A stretch of DNA of 64,000 nt, from assembly GCF_001969385.1 (NCBI RefSeq), contig NZ_CP014797.1, forward strand, positions 124,001 to 188,000. Reading direction: 5' to 3'. Positions 34,503 through 43,613 of this stretch are shown here, piece after piece (position 1 is the stretch's first letter; every line of letters starts with the position of its first letter). The DNA is from Salipiger profundus (GTDB taxonomy: Bacteria > Pseudomonadota > Alphaproteobacteria > Rhodobacterales > Rhodobacteraceae). The notes beneath the pieces were generated by a model. The model was not told the DNA's origin and did not search any database. It worked only from the letters and a program-made list of their open reading frames with translations. The translations under genes and the position numbers were made by a program.

Positions 34503-34540
34503 GTGAGTATAATTTCCGCTGGAATATGAGTTATACTCAC
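34503..34540. promoter_or_regulatory. operator: perfect 10-bp inverted repeat at the sugar operon promoter
   Basis: GTGAGTATAA (34503-34512) is mirrored perfectly by TTATACTCAC (34531-34540) across 18 bp. The right arm is itself part of a palindrome GAGTTATACTC (34528-34538). On the minus strand the left arm reads TATACT, a good -10 hexamer, about 40 bp before the Gfo/Idh start. A repressor bound here would shut the operon. The likeliest binder is the GntR/LacI chimera, whose stop codon lies in the right arm. Confidence 0.7.
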
Positions 34541-35598
34541 TCCGTGAGGTCGGCCACGCTCCCGAAGTCGAGCCGGTGCAGCGGCAGGTAGTGGGTGTCG
34601 GGCTCGGTCGTATCGTCCTCGAGACGCGACAGGATCACCGCCTCGAAGCGGTCGATCTTCTCGGCGTCGCGATTGCCGACGACGTCGAAGCTGTTGAGGT
34701 GCTCGGGCCCGAAATCGACGCTTCCGAGCAGGATGACCGACAGGTCGCGCCCGCCCAGAAGTCCGAGCCGCGACAGCGCGCTGTCGAGGACCAGCCCGTC
34801 GACCAGCCCCCAGAGCACCAGCGCGGTGAAGGGCAGGCGGCCGTCGGGGTCGCGCTGGCTTTCGAGCGCGCGCACGATCCGGTCCGAGGTGTAGTCGCCC
34901 GGCAGCGCGTCGAGCTCGATCAGCCAGCCGCCGCCGGGCATGGCCTCGCCGAGCCGCCGGTATTCGCGCCGCGCCATGGCGATCTGCCGCGCCGGGTGTC
35001 CCGAGGTCAGGAAGGCGATGCGCGCGTGGCCCTTCTCGCGCAGGCGGCGCATCGCCACCACGAGCGCCTCGCGCCAGTTGGTGCCGATGGCGTCGATCCC
35101 GACGCCGGTGGTCGAGATCCCGTCGACCACCACCGAATCCGCGTGTTCGGCGAGGCTGGCGAGAAACGGCAGCTGCAGCGGTTCGAAATGCACCTGCACG
35201 AGGCACACCCGGAAACGCCCGAGCCGCGACAGCACCGACAGCGCGTGGGCGTCGTCGGAAAAGCCCAGCAGCATCACCCGCAGGTCCCGCGCGCGCAGGC
35301 GGGTCTCGAGCTCCATCAGCAGGTTGCGGGCCAGCCGGCTGGCCGAGATCCGGTAGAGGATCAGCACGTCGGCCTCCCAGGCCTGCGCGCGCGTGGCGGG
35401 TTCGGTGACCACGATCCCGGCGCCGCGGCGCACCTGCAGACGGCCCTCGGCGATGAAGGGGGCAAGCGCGGCCTCGACGGTGCGCTGCGCCGTGCGGAAG
35501 CGTTTCATCATCTCGCGGACGGTCGGCAGCCGCTCGCCCGGCTCGCGCCGGGCGATCTCTTCGGCGATATGGCGCGATATCTCTTCGGTGCGGCTCAT
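34537..35598 (-). CDS. GntR-type DNA-binding domain fused to a LacI-type sugar sensor
   Basis: The 353-residue regulator has a winged helix of the GntR family (PGERLPTVREMMKRFRTAQRTVEAALAPFIAEGRLQVRRGAG, about residues 20-62) joined to a periplasmic-binding-protein-like effector domain (LLGFSDDAHAL to GKDLSVILLGS-like strands). This AraR-like design couples GntR DNA reading to sugar sensing. It is upstream of and co-directional with the sulfated-sugar operon, and the candidate operator lies exactly at its 3' end. The start at 35598 follows GCAGGAGCCC; an ATG ten codons earlier is weaker. Confidence 0.87.
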   Translation of the reverse strand: MSRTEEISRHIAEEIARREPGERLPTVREMMKRFRTAQRTVEAALAPFIAEGRLQVRRGAGIVVTEPATRAQAWEADVLILYRISASRLARNLLMELETRLRARDLRVMLLGFSDDAHALSVLSRLGRFRVCLVQVHFEPLQLPFLASLAEHADSVVVDGISTTGVGIDAIGTNWREALVVAMRRLREKGHARIAFLTSGHPARQIAMARREYRRLGEAMPGGGWLIELDALPGDYTSDRIVRALESQRDPDGRLPFTALVLWGLVDGLVLDSALSRLGLLGGRDLSVILLGSVDFGPEHLNSFDVVGNRDAEKIDRFEAVILSRLEDDTTEPDTHYLPLHRLDFGSVADLTE

Positions 35599-35701
35599 GG
35601 GCTCCTGCCTTCGGCGCAACATGAGCACGCGCGCGGCGCCGCTTCAATGCGGACGCCGCGACGGGGTGCCCGCCGTGCCGTGGCGGCCCCGGGGCCGGGG
35701 C

Positions 35702-38700
35702 TCATTCCGCCGGCTGTGGTCTGGGCGAGGGCAGGCTGCGCCGGTCGCGCTTTTCCCGCAGCATGAGCATCGCCGGTGTCACCACCAGCGTGAGCACCGT
35801 GGCGATGACCAGCCCGCCCGCGATGGCGCTCGACAGCTCGGTCCAGTATTGCGTCGAGGGCGCGCCGAAGACGATCTCGCGGCCGATGAAGTTGATGTTC
35901 ATGCCCAGAACCATCGGCATCAGTCCGAGCGCCGTGGTGATCGAGGTCAGCACCACCGGGCGCAGACGCTGCGCCCCGGTCCTGAGCGCCGCCTCGAGCG
36001 GCGACAGGCCCTCCTTGCGCAGGTCGTTGTAGGCGTCGATCAGGACGATGTTGTTGTTCACCACGATCCCGGCCAGCGCGATCACCCCGACACCGCCCAT
36101 GACGATGCCGAAGGGCCGCCCGGTGATGACGAGCCCCAGCAGCACCCCGCCGATCGAGAAGACGATGGCGCTCATCACCACGAACGACTGGAAGATGCTG
36201 TTGAACTGCACCACGAGGATCAGGAACATCAGCACGATGGCCGAGACGAAGGCGATGGCGAGGAAGGTCATCGACTCCTGCTGGTCCTCGGCCTCGCCGG
36301 CGAACTCGTAGCTCGCGCTCTCGGGCAGGTCGGCCCGCTCGAGCTCGGCGCGCAGGGCGGTGACCTGGTCGTTGACCAGCAGGCCGGGCGCGACATTCGC
36401 CTCGATGGTGGTGACGCGCTGCTCGTCGATGCGCCGGATGACACCGACGCGTTCGACCGGTTCGAAGGTGACGAAGTTCGAGATCGGCACGAGCCCCGCC
36501 GAGGTGGGCACGCGCAGGTTGGTGAGCTCCGACAGCGACCGCGAGTCGTTGGGGAAGCGCACCCGCACGTCGAGCTCGCCGTCGGCATCCGGCGGCCGGT
36601 AGTCGGTCACGGTGATGCCCTGCGTGAGCAGCTGGACCGCCTGCCCCAGCAGGCTGACATCGGCGCCGAAGCGCGCCGCCTCGGCGCGGTCGACGTTGAT
36701 CGCCACCTCGACGCCGGGCAGCGGCCGGGTGTCGGTGACGTCGGTGAAGCCGCCGACCCGCTCCATCGCCGCGAGCACCGCGTCGACCGAGGCGCTCTGC
36801 GCGTCGAAGCCGTCCGCCGAGACCCGCAGGTTCACCGGCTTGCCGCTGGAGGGGCCGCCGCTCTCGGTCTCGACCTGCACGTCGATGCCGGCGATGTCGG
36901 CCATCTTCGTGCGGATTTCGGCGCCGATCTCGTCGGCGGTGCGGCGCTCCTGCCAGTCGACGAGATCGAGCTGGATGGTGCCGATCACGTCCTCTTCGCC
37001 GCCGCCGGCGCTCATGGTCGAGCGGGCGTAGATGCTCTCGATGCCGCCGGTGCCGACCAGCCGGTCCTCGACCTTGCGGACGAGGTCGTCGCGCTCGTAG
37101 ATCGAGAGGTTGTCGCGGGCCCGGACCTGCACCTGCATGAACTCGGGCTCGACCGACGGGAAGAACGAGATGCCGCGTCCGAACTGGCCGTAGAGCGCGA
37201 AGCCGCCGAGCAGCAGCGCCAGCGCCAGCACCACGGTGGTCCATGGGCGCAGGATGGCGCGTTCGAGCAGCCGCACGTAGGCGCCGGTCACGCCGGGGAT
37301 GCGGCGCGGATCTCCGCGTTCGGCAGCGTGCAGCGCGGCCTTGGCGCGCGCGGTCTGCGGCTGGTTGCGGCCGATCACGCCGCCGAGCACGGGAATGAAG
37401 ATCAGCGCCATGAAGAGCGAGGCGCCGAGCGTCAGGATCACGGTGATCGGCAGGTATTTCATGAACTGCCCGATGAGCCCGGTCCAGAACAGCAGCGGGA
37501 AGAAGACCGACAGCGTGGTCGCGGTCGAGGCGATGATCGGCCACGCCATGCGCTTGGCGGCATGGGCATAGGCGGTCTTGGGGCTGTCGCCCTCCTGCAG
37601 GCGGCGGTCGGCGAGCTCGACGGTGACGATGGCGCCGTCGACCAGCATGCCGACCACGAGGATCAGCGCGAAGAGCACCACGATGTTCATGGTGTAGCCC
37701 ATCGCCCAGATGATCGCGACGCCGGCAAGGAATGCGCCGGGGATCGACAGCCCGACGAGGATCGCCGAGCGGAAGCCGAGCGCGAAGACGATGACGATCA
37801 TCACCAGCATGATGGCGGCCATGACGTTGGCCTCGAGGTCCGACAGCAGCGTCTTCACCTGCTCGGACTGGTCCTGCAGGTAGGTGACGCGCAGGCTTTC
37901 GGGCCAGTCGCCGCGCATCTCGTCGATGACCTGCTTGGTGGCGGCGACCGTGTCGATGATGTTGGCGCCCGACCGCTTGGTGACCTCCAGCGCAAGCGAG
38001 GGCTGGCCGTCGATGCGCGCGTAGCCGGTCGGGTCCTCGAAGGTGCGGCGCACGGTGGCCACGTCGCCGAAGGTGACGACGGTGGTGCCGTCGACCTTCA
38101 CCGGCATCGCCATCACGTCCTCGAGGTTCTCGATCAGGCCGGGCACCTTCAGCACGATGCGCCCGCCGCCGGTCTCGATGGCGCCCGCCGCGATCAGCTG
38201 GTTGTTGCGTTGCAGCTGGCTGGTCAGCGTCTCGAAGCTGAGGTTGTAGGTCTGGAACACCGTGGGGTCGATCAGCACCTCGAGGAATTCCTCGCGCGCG
38301 CCGCCGATATCCACCTCGAGCACGCCGGGAAGCGCCTCGAGCTCGTCCTGCACCGTCTCGGCGATGTCGTTGAGCGTCCGCTCGGGCAGCGGCCCCGACA
38401 GAACGGCGGTGATGATCGGGAACAGTGCGGTGTTGATCTCGGTGACGTTGAGCGTCGTGGCGTCGGCGGGCAGGTCGCCCTGCACGGTGTCGGCGGCCTC
38501 GCGCACCTTGTCGAGCGCCTCGTCGATGTCGCCGCCGGCTGCGAACTCGAGCTGCACGCTTGCAAAGCCCTCGGTGGCCTCGGCCGACATCTTCTCGAGC
38601 CCCTCGATGGCGCCGAACTCGGCCTCCATCGGCTCGATCAGCAGCCGTTCCGCATCCGAGGGGCTGATGCCGTCGAGCGTGGTGCTGACGTAGACCAGCG

Positions 38701-38830
38701 GCAGCGGCACCTCGGGGTTCGCCTCCTTGGGGATCGAGACATAGGCCACGGCCCCGAAGGTGAGGATCATCACCAGCAGGATCATCATGGCCCGGCCACG
38801 GGAAAAGGCGGCGTCGATCAGGCTGTTCAC
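35702..38830 (-). CDS. RND efflux transporter permease (AcrB/MdtB-like)
   Basis: The 1042-residue inner-membrane pump has the HAE1-RND layout: a first helix, a large periplasmic domain, helices 2-6 (MLVDGAIVTVELADRR near helix 4 with the proton-relay Asp), helix 7, a second periplasmic domain, and helices 8-12 (GIVVNNNIVLIDAYNDLR). It uses proton flow to export hydrophobic compounds through an outer-membrane channel. Its start overlaps the adaptor stop (ATGA). No TolC-type gene adjoins, so a shared channel is likely. The final residues are acidic and proline-rich. Confidence 0.95.
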   Translation of the reverse strand: MNSLIDAAFSRGRAMMILLVMILTFGAVAYVSIPKEANPEVPLPLVYVSTTLDGISPSDAERLLIEPMEAEFGAIEGLEKMSAEATEGFASVQLEFAAGGDIDEALDKVREAADTVQGDLPADATTLNVTEINTALFPIITAVLSGPLPERTLNDIAETVQDELEALPGVLEVDIGGAREEFLEVLIDPTVFQTYNLSFETLTSQLQRNNQLIAAGAIETGGGRIVLKVPGLIENLEDVMAMPVKVDGTTVVTFGDVATVRRTFEDPTGYARIDGQPSLALEVTKRSGANIIDTVAATKQVIDEMRGDWPESLRVTYLQDQSEQVKTLLSDLEANVMAAIMLVMIVIVFALGFRSAILVGLSIPGAFLAGVAIIWAMGYTMNIVVLFALILVVGMLVDGAIVTVELADRRLQEGDSPKTAYAHAAKRMAWPIIASTATTLSVFFPLLFWTGLIGQFMKYLPITVILTLGASLFMALIFIPVLGGVIGRNQPQTARAKAALHAAERGDPRRIPGVTGAYVRLLERAILRPWTTVVLALALLLGGFALYGQFGRGISFFPSVEPEFMQVQVRARDNLSIYERDDLVRKVEDRLVGTGGIESIYARSTMSAGGGEEDVIGTIQLDLVDWQERRTADEIGAEIRTKMADIAGIDVQVETESGGPSSGKPVNLRVSADGFDAQSASVDAVLAAMERVGGFTDVTDTRPLPGVEVAINVDRAEAARFGADVSLLGQAVQLLTQGITVTDYRPPDADGELDVRVRFPNDSRSLSELTNLRVPTSAGLVPISNFVTFEPVERVGVIRRIDEQRVTTIEANVAPGLLVNDQVTALRAELERADLPESASYEFAGEAEDQQESMTFLAIAFVSAIVLMFLILVVQFNSIFQSFVVMSAIVFSIGGVLLGLVITGRPFGIVMGGVGVIALAGIVVNNNIVLIDAYNDLRKEGLSPLEAALRTGAQRLRPVVLTSITTALGLMPMVLGMNINFIGREIVFGAPSTQYWTELSSAIAGGLVIATVLTLVVTPAMLMLREKRDRRSLPSPRPQPAE

Positions 38831-40029
38831 GGGTTCTCCTCCGCGACCTCGCGCGGGATCCCGGGGGGCGCCTCGGAGACGTCCTCGGCCTCCTCGTCCT
38901 GCGGCTCGGCGCGGACCTCCTCGCCGTCACGCACGAAGCCCTGGCCGACGGTGATGATGGTGACCTCGTCCTCGAGCCCGGTGACCCAGACGCTGTCGAT
39001 CTCGGTCTTCACGATGCGGATCGGATGGAAGACGACCTGCCCGTCGACGACGGTCTTCACCCCGAGCTGCCCGGATTCGTCGAGCGAGATGATCGAGGGC
39101 GCGACCCGGTGGGCCGTGGCCTCGCCGGTGGGGATCGTGACCTGCGCCGACACGCCCGCCGGCACCTCGCCGTCGGGGTTGGGCACCTCGATCTCGGTCA
39201 GGAAGGTGCGGGTCTCCGAGGCCGCCGCCGCGCCCACGAAGCTCACCCGGCCCTCGCGGGTCTGGCCGGTGATGAAGCGCACCTGCGCGCTCTGGCCCTC
39301 GCGGATTCGGCTCAGCGCCTGTTGCGGCACCTGGATCGCGACGGTCAGCGGATCGTTGTCGACGATGCGGGCGATGGTGGCGCCGGCCTGCACGTATTCG
39401 CCCTCGCTCGCGGGCATGGTCTCGACGCGGCCGCCGAAGGGGGCCTCGACCACGAGGTTGTCGATGGCCTCCTCGGCGCTCGCGACATCGGCCTCGGCGG
39501 CGGCCAGCGCGGCGCGGGCATCCGACAGCCGGTCGTTCGTCGCCACGCCACGCTCGAGCAGCTCGGTGGCGTTGTCGAACTCGCGCTGCGCGTTGGCGCG
39601 CTGCTCCTGCGCCTGGGTGAGCGCGGCCTCGGCGCGGCCGGAGTTGAGCCGTGCCAGAACGTCGCCCGCCGCGACCCGGTCGCCCTTGGCAAACGGCATC
39701 TCGATCACCGTGCCGGCGGTCTCGGCGATGACGTCGGTGTCGCGGTCGGGCAGGGCCTGACCCTCGGCGCGGTAGTTCAGCGTGACCGGCTCGGCCTGCG
39801 AGCGCGAGACCATGACCGACGGCGGCAGCGGCTCTTCGGCGGCGGTCTGCTCCGCGGGCTCGGACCCTGGAAATATGAAGCCGCTGCCCATCCAGAGGAC
39901 GATGGCGGCCACCAGGAAGAGCGCGATCCAGAAAGGCCGGGACGAGCCTCGGTCGGTTTCGAACCGCAGCGTCTCGGGCGGTGCATCGTTGGCGGGCTGG
40001 TCGGTCATGCTCGGGGGTCTCTCGCTCAT
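38827..40029 (-). CDS. RND efflux periplasmic adaptor subunit (membrane fusion protein)
   Basis: The 400-residue protein has one N-terminal membrane anchor (FWIALFLVAAIVLWMGSGFIF). A split lipoyl domain (DVIAETAGTVIEMPFAKGDRVAAGDVLARLNS and VVEAPFGGRVETMPASEGEYVQAGATIARIV) flanks an alpha-helical hairpin, and beta-barrel and acidic C-terminal parts follow. It bridges the RND pump to the outer-membrane channel. Two starts are possible, 40029 and 40008; the second follows GAGAGA. It is the first gene of the pump unit, divergent from a TetR gene with an operator between. Confidence 0.93.
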   Translation of the reverse strand: MSERPPSMTDQPANDAPPETLRFETDRGSSRPFWIALFLVAAIVLWMGSGFIFPGSEPAEQTAAEEPLPPSVMVSRSQAEPVTLNYRAEGQALPDRDTDVIAETAGTVIEMPFAKGDRVAAGDVLARLNSGRAEAALTQAQEQRANAQREFDNATELLERGVATNDRLSDARAALAAAEADVASAEEAIDNLVVEAPFGGRVETMPASEGEYVQAGATIARIVDNDPLTVAIQVPQQALSRIREGQSAQVRFITGQTREGRVSFVGAAAASETRTFLTEIEVPNPDGEVPAGVSAQVTIPTGEATAHRVAPSIISLDESGQLGVKTVVDGQVVFHPIRIVKTEIDSVWVTGLEDEVTIITVGQGFVRDGEEVRAEPQDEEAEDVSEAPPGIPREVAEENP

Positions 40030-40068
40030 GCAGGCGTGATCGGATCGGTTTCGGGTGTGCCTTTACCT

Positions 40069-40081
40069 ACCGACCGTCGGT
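40069..40081. promoter_or_regulatory. TetR-type operator between pump and regulator genes
   Basis: ACCGACCGTCGGT is a palindrome with ACCGAC arms around a central C, in the 88-bp divergent promoter. It is typical in size and sequence of operators bound by AcrR/TetR repressors that control adjacent RND pumps. Confidence 0.65.
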
Positions 40082-40117
40082 CTGTAATCAAGGCTGCAAC
40101 TGCCGGAGAACATAATC

Positions 40118-40813
40118 GTGAACGTCAGACGGTCCAGAATGTCCGCCGAAGATCGCAGGACCGCGATCCTCGATGCCGCCACCGGCCTGCTCTCGACCCA
40201 CCCGTGGGAAGAGGTGACGGTGGCCCTGCTGCTCGAGGCGGCGGGGATCTCGAAGGGCGGCTTCTACCACCATTTCACCTCCAAGGACGACGTGCTCGCG
40301 GCGGTGCTGCTGCGCCTCTCCGATGCCTGCACCGCCGCCGGGCAGACCGTGTACGACCGTAGCGAGGGCGACGCGGTGGCGCGCTTCACGGCCTATCTCG
40401 CCGGCACCACCCGCTGGGAGCTGGGGCAGGCCGACAAGATCATGGGGGTCATCCGGATCGCGCTGATGGAGGGCAACGAGACGATCTTCCTCGGGCTCGA
40501 ACAGGAGGCCCGGCGCCGCGCCACGCCGCTGATGCGCAGGCTCGTGACCGAGGGCGTGGCCGAGGGGGTCTTCGACGTGATCGACATCGACATGACGGTC
40601 GATCTGCTGCAGCACGCCTGGCGGATGCGCTGGGTGGTGCTGGCGCAGGCCCGCCGACGCTGCGCAAGGGGCGACCCGGAGGGCGGCCGCGCCATGCTGG
40701 AAGAGCGGCTGCGGCTCGAGGAGCTGATGACCAACCGGCTGCTCGGCTGCCGGGAAACCGCGGTGCGGATGCCCGCGTCCGGGGAATTTTCCGACTTCCT
40801 GAATTCGGCCTGA
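40118..40813 (+). CDS. TetR/AcrR family transcriptional regulator
   Basis: The 231-residue protein has a TetR N-terminal HTH (RRTAILDAATGLLSTHPWEEVTVALLLEAAGISKGGFYHHFTSKDDVLAAVL, about 13-62) and a helical ligand domain. It is divergent from the RND pump across 88 bp containing the palindrome at 40069-40081. It probably represses both the pump and itself. The GTG at 40118 follows CCGGAGAAC; an internal ATG at 40139 is an alternative. Confidence 0.9.
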   Translation: MNVRRSRMSAEDRRTAILDAATGLLSTHPWEEVTVALLLEAAGISKGGFYHHFTSKDDVLAAVLLRLSDACTAAGQTVYDRSEGDAVARFTAYLAGTTRWELGQADKIMGVIRIALMEGNETIFLGLEQEARRRATPLMRRLVTEGVAEGVFDVIDIDMTVDLLQHAWRMRWVVLAQARRRCARGDPEGGRAMLEERLRLEELMTNRLLGCRETAVRMPASGEFSDFLNSA

Positions 40814-40921
40814 CCGCGGCCCCGACAACGACCGCATCGCCAGTGACCGGGCGCCTGCCATGACGGCGGGCGTCTTTCCCGGCGCATGCCCGGTCTTTCC
40901 ATGCCCCGATCCCGCTCACGC

Positions 40922-40957
40922 CTCCGGCACCGGCCCCGCATCTGCGGGCCGCCGGAG
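40922..40957 (+). terminator. large hairpin between the TetR gene and the dehydratase operon
   Basis: CTCCGGC (40922-40928) pairs with GCCGGAG (40951-40957) and encloses an inner stem CCCGCA/TGCGGG (40935-40940, 40943-40948). There is no T run. It lies 109 bp after the TetR stop and directly ahead of the TTGACG promoter. Confidence 0.45.
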
Positions 40958-40964
40958 ACAAGTG

Positions 40965-40993
40965 TTGACGCTCGCAAATCGCAGCGCTACGAA
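40965..40993 (+). promoter_or_regulatory. promoter TTGACG-17-TACGAA with overlapping LacI-type operator
   Basis: TTGACG (40965-40970) and TACGAA (40988-40993) are 17 bp apart. The operator TCGCAGCGCTACGA (40979-40992) is a palindrome (TCGnAGCGCTnCGA) covering the -10 box, and resembles the site 5' of the LacI/TctC pair at 48045. A bound repressor would block the dehydratase operon. Confidence 0.6.
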
Positions 40994-41013
40994 ATGGGTG
41001 GGAGGATCACAAG

Positions 41014-42762
41014 ATGACAGCAAGAGACCGCGTGCCGCGCCCCCTCGAAAGCCTGCGAAGCCAGAGGTGGTTCGCGTCCGAGGACATCCGGGGCTTTGCG
41101 CATCGTCAGCGGACGCAGCAGATGGGCATGCGGCGCGAAGAGTTCATGGGCAAACCCGTCATCGCGATCCTCAACACCTGGAGCGACGTGAGCCCCTGCC
41201 ACGCGCATCTGCGCGACCGCGCCGAGGCGGTGAAACGCGGTGTCTGGCAGGCCGGGGGCTACCCGATCGAGCTGCCCTGCCTGTCGGTCGGCGAGGTGAT
41301 GGTGAAACCCACGACCATGCTCTACCGCAACTTCCTCGCGATGGAGGCGGAAGAACAGCTGCGCTCGCACCCGGTGGACGGCTGCGTTCTGCTCGGCGGC
41401 TGCGACAAGTCCACGCCCGGGCTGCTGATGGGCGCGATCTCGATGGACCTCCCGACGATCTTCTGCCCGGCGGGGCCGATGTCGAGCGGCCGCTGGCGCG
41501 GCCATGTCACCGGCGCGGGCACCCACACCAAGAAATACTGGAACGACCTCCAGACCGGCAAGATCAGCCGCGACGACTGGATCGACCTCGAAAGCCGCAT
41601 GACCCGGTCGAACGGCACCTGCAACACCATGGGCACGGCGTCGACCATGACCTCGATCGTCGACGCCATGGGGCTGACCCGCACCGGGGCGTCCTCGGTC
41701 CCCGCGACCGACTCCGGCCACCCGCGGCTCGCCTCGTGGTGCGGCTCCCGCGCCGTCGAGATGGTCTGGGAGGACCTGAAGCCCTCCGACATCCTGACCC
41801 CGGCGAGCCTGCGCAACGGGCTCGCGACCTACATGGCGCTCGGCGGGTCGACCAACGCCGCGATCCACCTTGCCGCCATGGCCCGCCGCGCGGGGCTCGG
41901 CCTCACGCTCGAGGACATGGACGCCGCCGCCCGCGAGATCCCGGTGCTGGCCAACCTCTTCCCGTCGGGCGAATACCTGATGGAGGACTTCTATTTCGCC
42001 GGCGGACTGCCGGCGCTGCTGGCCCGGCTCGGCGACCGCATCGACCGGAGCGCCACCACGATCGAGGGCCGCACGCTGGGCGACGCCATGGCCGGGGCGG
42101 AGTGCTACGACGACGACGTGATCCGGCCGATGGAGAACCCGGTCATTCCGCTCTCGGCGGGGCGCACGCTGGTCCTGCTGCGCGGCAACCTCGCGCCGGA
42201 CGGCGCCATCATGAAGACCTCGGCGGCGGACGCCGCGCGGCTGCGGCACAGTGGCCCGGCGCTGGTGTTCGAGGACCCAGGCGACATGGCGCGCCGGATC
42301 AACGCGCCCGATCTCGACGTCACTGAGGACACGGTGCTGGTGCTGCGCAATTCGGGGCCGGTCGGCGGGCCGGGCATGCCGGAATGGGGCAACCTGCCGA
42401 TACCGACGAAGCTGCTCAAGGCCGGGGTGACCGACATGGTGCGGATCTCGGACGGGCGGATGAGCGGCACCCATTACGGCACCTGCATCCTGCATGTTTC
42501 GCCCGAGGCCGCGGTGGGAGGCCCGCTCGCGCTGCTGCAGACCGGCGACACGGTGGTGCTCGACGCCGAGGCCGGTCGCCTCGACATGGATGTGCCCGAC
42601 GCCGAGCTCGACCGCCGCCGGGCGGCGTGGCAACGGCCTGCATCGCCCTACACGCGCAGCTTCACGGCGCTCTACCAGCGCCACGTGAGCCAGGCGCACG
42701 AGGGCTGCGATTTCGATTTCCTGGAGGGCACCGACCCGGTCCCGGAACCGCCGATCTACTGA
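41014..42762 (+). CDS. IlvD/Edd family sugar-acid dehydratase
   Basis: This 582-residue Fe-S dehydratase is of the arabonate/xylonate/galactonate type. Cluster cysteines are in SDVSPCHAHL, LLGGCDKSTPG and SNGTCNTMGTAST. The catalytic serine region is SDGRMSGTHYG. The length and the WSDVSPCHAHL pattern favour sugar-acid dehydratases over IlvD proper. It would convert an aldonate to a 2-keto-3-deoxy acid for the aldolase encoded next. The ATG follows GGGAGGATCAC, and the promoter lies just upstream. Confidence 0.9.
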   Translation: MTARDRVPRPLESLRSQRWFASEDIRGFAHRQRTQQMGMRREEFMGKPVIAILNTWSDVSPCHAHLRDRAEAVKRGVWQAGGYPIELPCLSVGEVMVKPTTMLYRNFLAMEAEEQLRSHPVDGCVLLGGCDKSTPGLLMGAISMDLPTIFCPAGPMSSGRWRGHVTGAGTHTKKYWNDLQTGKISRDDWIDLESRMTRSNGTCNTMGTASTMTSIVDAMGLTRTGASSVPATDSGHPRLASWCGSRAVEMVWEDLKPSDILTPASLRNGLATYMALGGSTNAAIHLAAMARRAGLGLTLEDMDAAAREIPVLANLFPSGEYLMEDFYFAGGLPALLARLGDRIDRSATTIEGRTLGDAMAGAECYDDDVIRPMENPVIPLSAGRTLVLLRGNLAPDGAIMKTSAADAARLRHSGPALVFEDPGDMARRINAPDLDVTEDTVLVLRNSGPVGGPGMPEWGNLPIPTKLLKAGVTDMVRISDGRMSGTHYGTCILHVSPEAAVGGPLALLQTGDTVVLDAEAGRLDMDVPDAELDRRRAAWQRPASPYTRSFTALYQRHVSQAHEGCDFDFLEGTDPVPEPPIY

Positions 42763-42792
42763 GCCCGAGCTACCGAGCCCGATCTACCGAGG
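42753..42792 (+). repeat. three tandem 14-bp units across the dehydratase stop codon
   Basis: The units are GATCTACTGAGCCC (42753-42766), GAGCTACCGAGCCC (42767-42780) and GATCTACCGAGG (42781-42792). The first contains the last Ile-Tyr-stop of the dehydratase gene. They look like a recent local duplication between two co-transcribed genes. Confidence 0.6.
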
Positions 42793-42808
42793 AAGAGGAG
42801 ACCTCATC

Positions 42809-43612
42809 ATGGACATCACGAACCCCTTCAAGGCGCGGCTCAGGGCCGGCGGCGCGGTGCCGCTGGGAACCTGGCTCATGTCCGGCACGCCCTCGACGGC
42901 CGAGGCGCTCGGCCATGCGGGCTTCGATTTCCTCGTGCTCGACATGGAGCACGTGCCGATCGAGATCGGCCAGACCGCCGACATCCTCCGGGCCATCGCC
43001 CTGACCCCGGCGCGCGCGCTGGTGCGGCTGCCGTGGAACGACCCGGTGACCGTCAAGCGGGTGCTCGACGCCGGGGCGGAGTCGATCATGCTGCCCTTCG
43101 TGCAGACCGCCGAAGAGGCCCGCGCCGCCGTGTCCGCGGCGAAATACCCGCCGCTCGGCACGCGCGGGGTGGCCGCAGTGCATCGCTCCTCGGGCTACGG
43201 CGCGGCGACCGACTACCTGCAGCGGGCGAACGACGAGACCTGCGTCATCGTGCAGCTCGAGACCCCGGAAGCGCTTGCGAACATGGCGGAGATCGCCGCC
43301 GTGCCGGGGCTCGACGGCATCTTCATCGGACCGGGCGACATGGCGGCGTCGATGGGGTTCATCGGTCAGATCGGCCGGGCGGAGGTGCAGGAGACGCTGG
43401 CCGACGCCGGACGTCGCGCCGGCGAGCTGGGCATTCCCATCGGCATCGTCGGCGCCACGCCCGAGATGGTCGGGTCCTACATCGGGATGGGCTATTCCTT
43501 TGCCGCCATCGCCTCGGATCTCGCCATGATGTCGGGCCGGGCGCGGGAGGTGCTGGGCGCGCTCGGGGCCGATGCCGCTGCCGCGGCGCCCGCCGGAAGC
43601 TCGGCCTACTGA
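42809..43612 (+). CDS. HpcH/HpaI family aldolase
   Basis: The 267-residue class II pyruvate aldolase has FDFLVLDMEHVP (metal and active-site His), VRLPWND (substrate Arg), VQLETPEAL and GIFIGPGDMAASMG. Relatives such as 2-keto-3-deoxy-L-rhamnonate aldolase split 2-keto-3-deoxy sugar acids into pyruvate and an aldehyde. Between an aldonate dehydratase and an enolase-superfamily enzyme, it is the cleavage step. The ATG follows GGAAGAGGAG. Confidence 0.91.
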   Translation: MDITNPFKARLRAGGAVPLGTWLMSGTPSTAEALGHAGFDFLVLDMEHVPIEIGQTADILRAIALTPARALVRLPWNDPVTVKRVLDAGAESIMLPFVQTAEEARAAVSAAKYPPLGTRGVAAVHRSSGYGAATDYLQRANDETCVIVQLETPEALANMAEIAAVPGLDGIFIGPGDMAASMGFIGQIGRAEVQETLADAGRRAGELGIPIGIVGATPEMVGSYIGMGYSFAAIASDLAMMSGRAREVLGALGADAAAAAPAGSSAY

Positions 43613-43613
43613 C

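Noticed and set aside
35393..39760. A 1455-codon plus-strand open frame
   Set aside because: It lies antisense to the RND pump and adaptor, which have full family motifs. The product has no recognisable domain.
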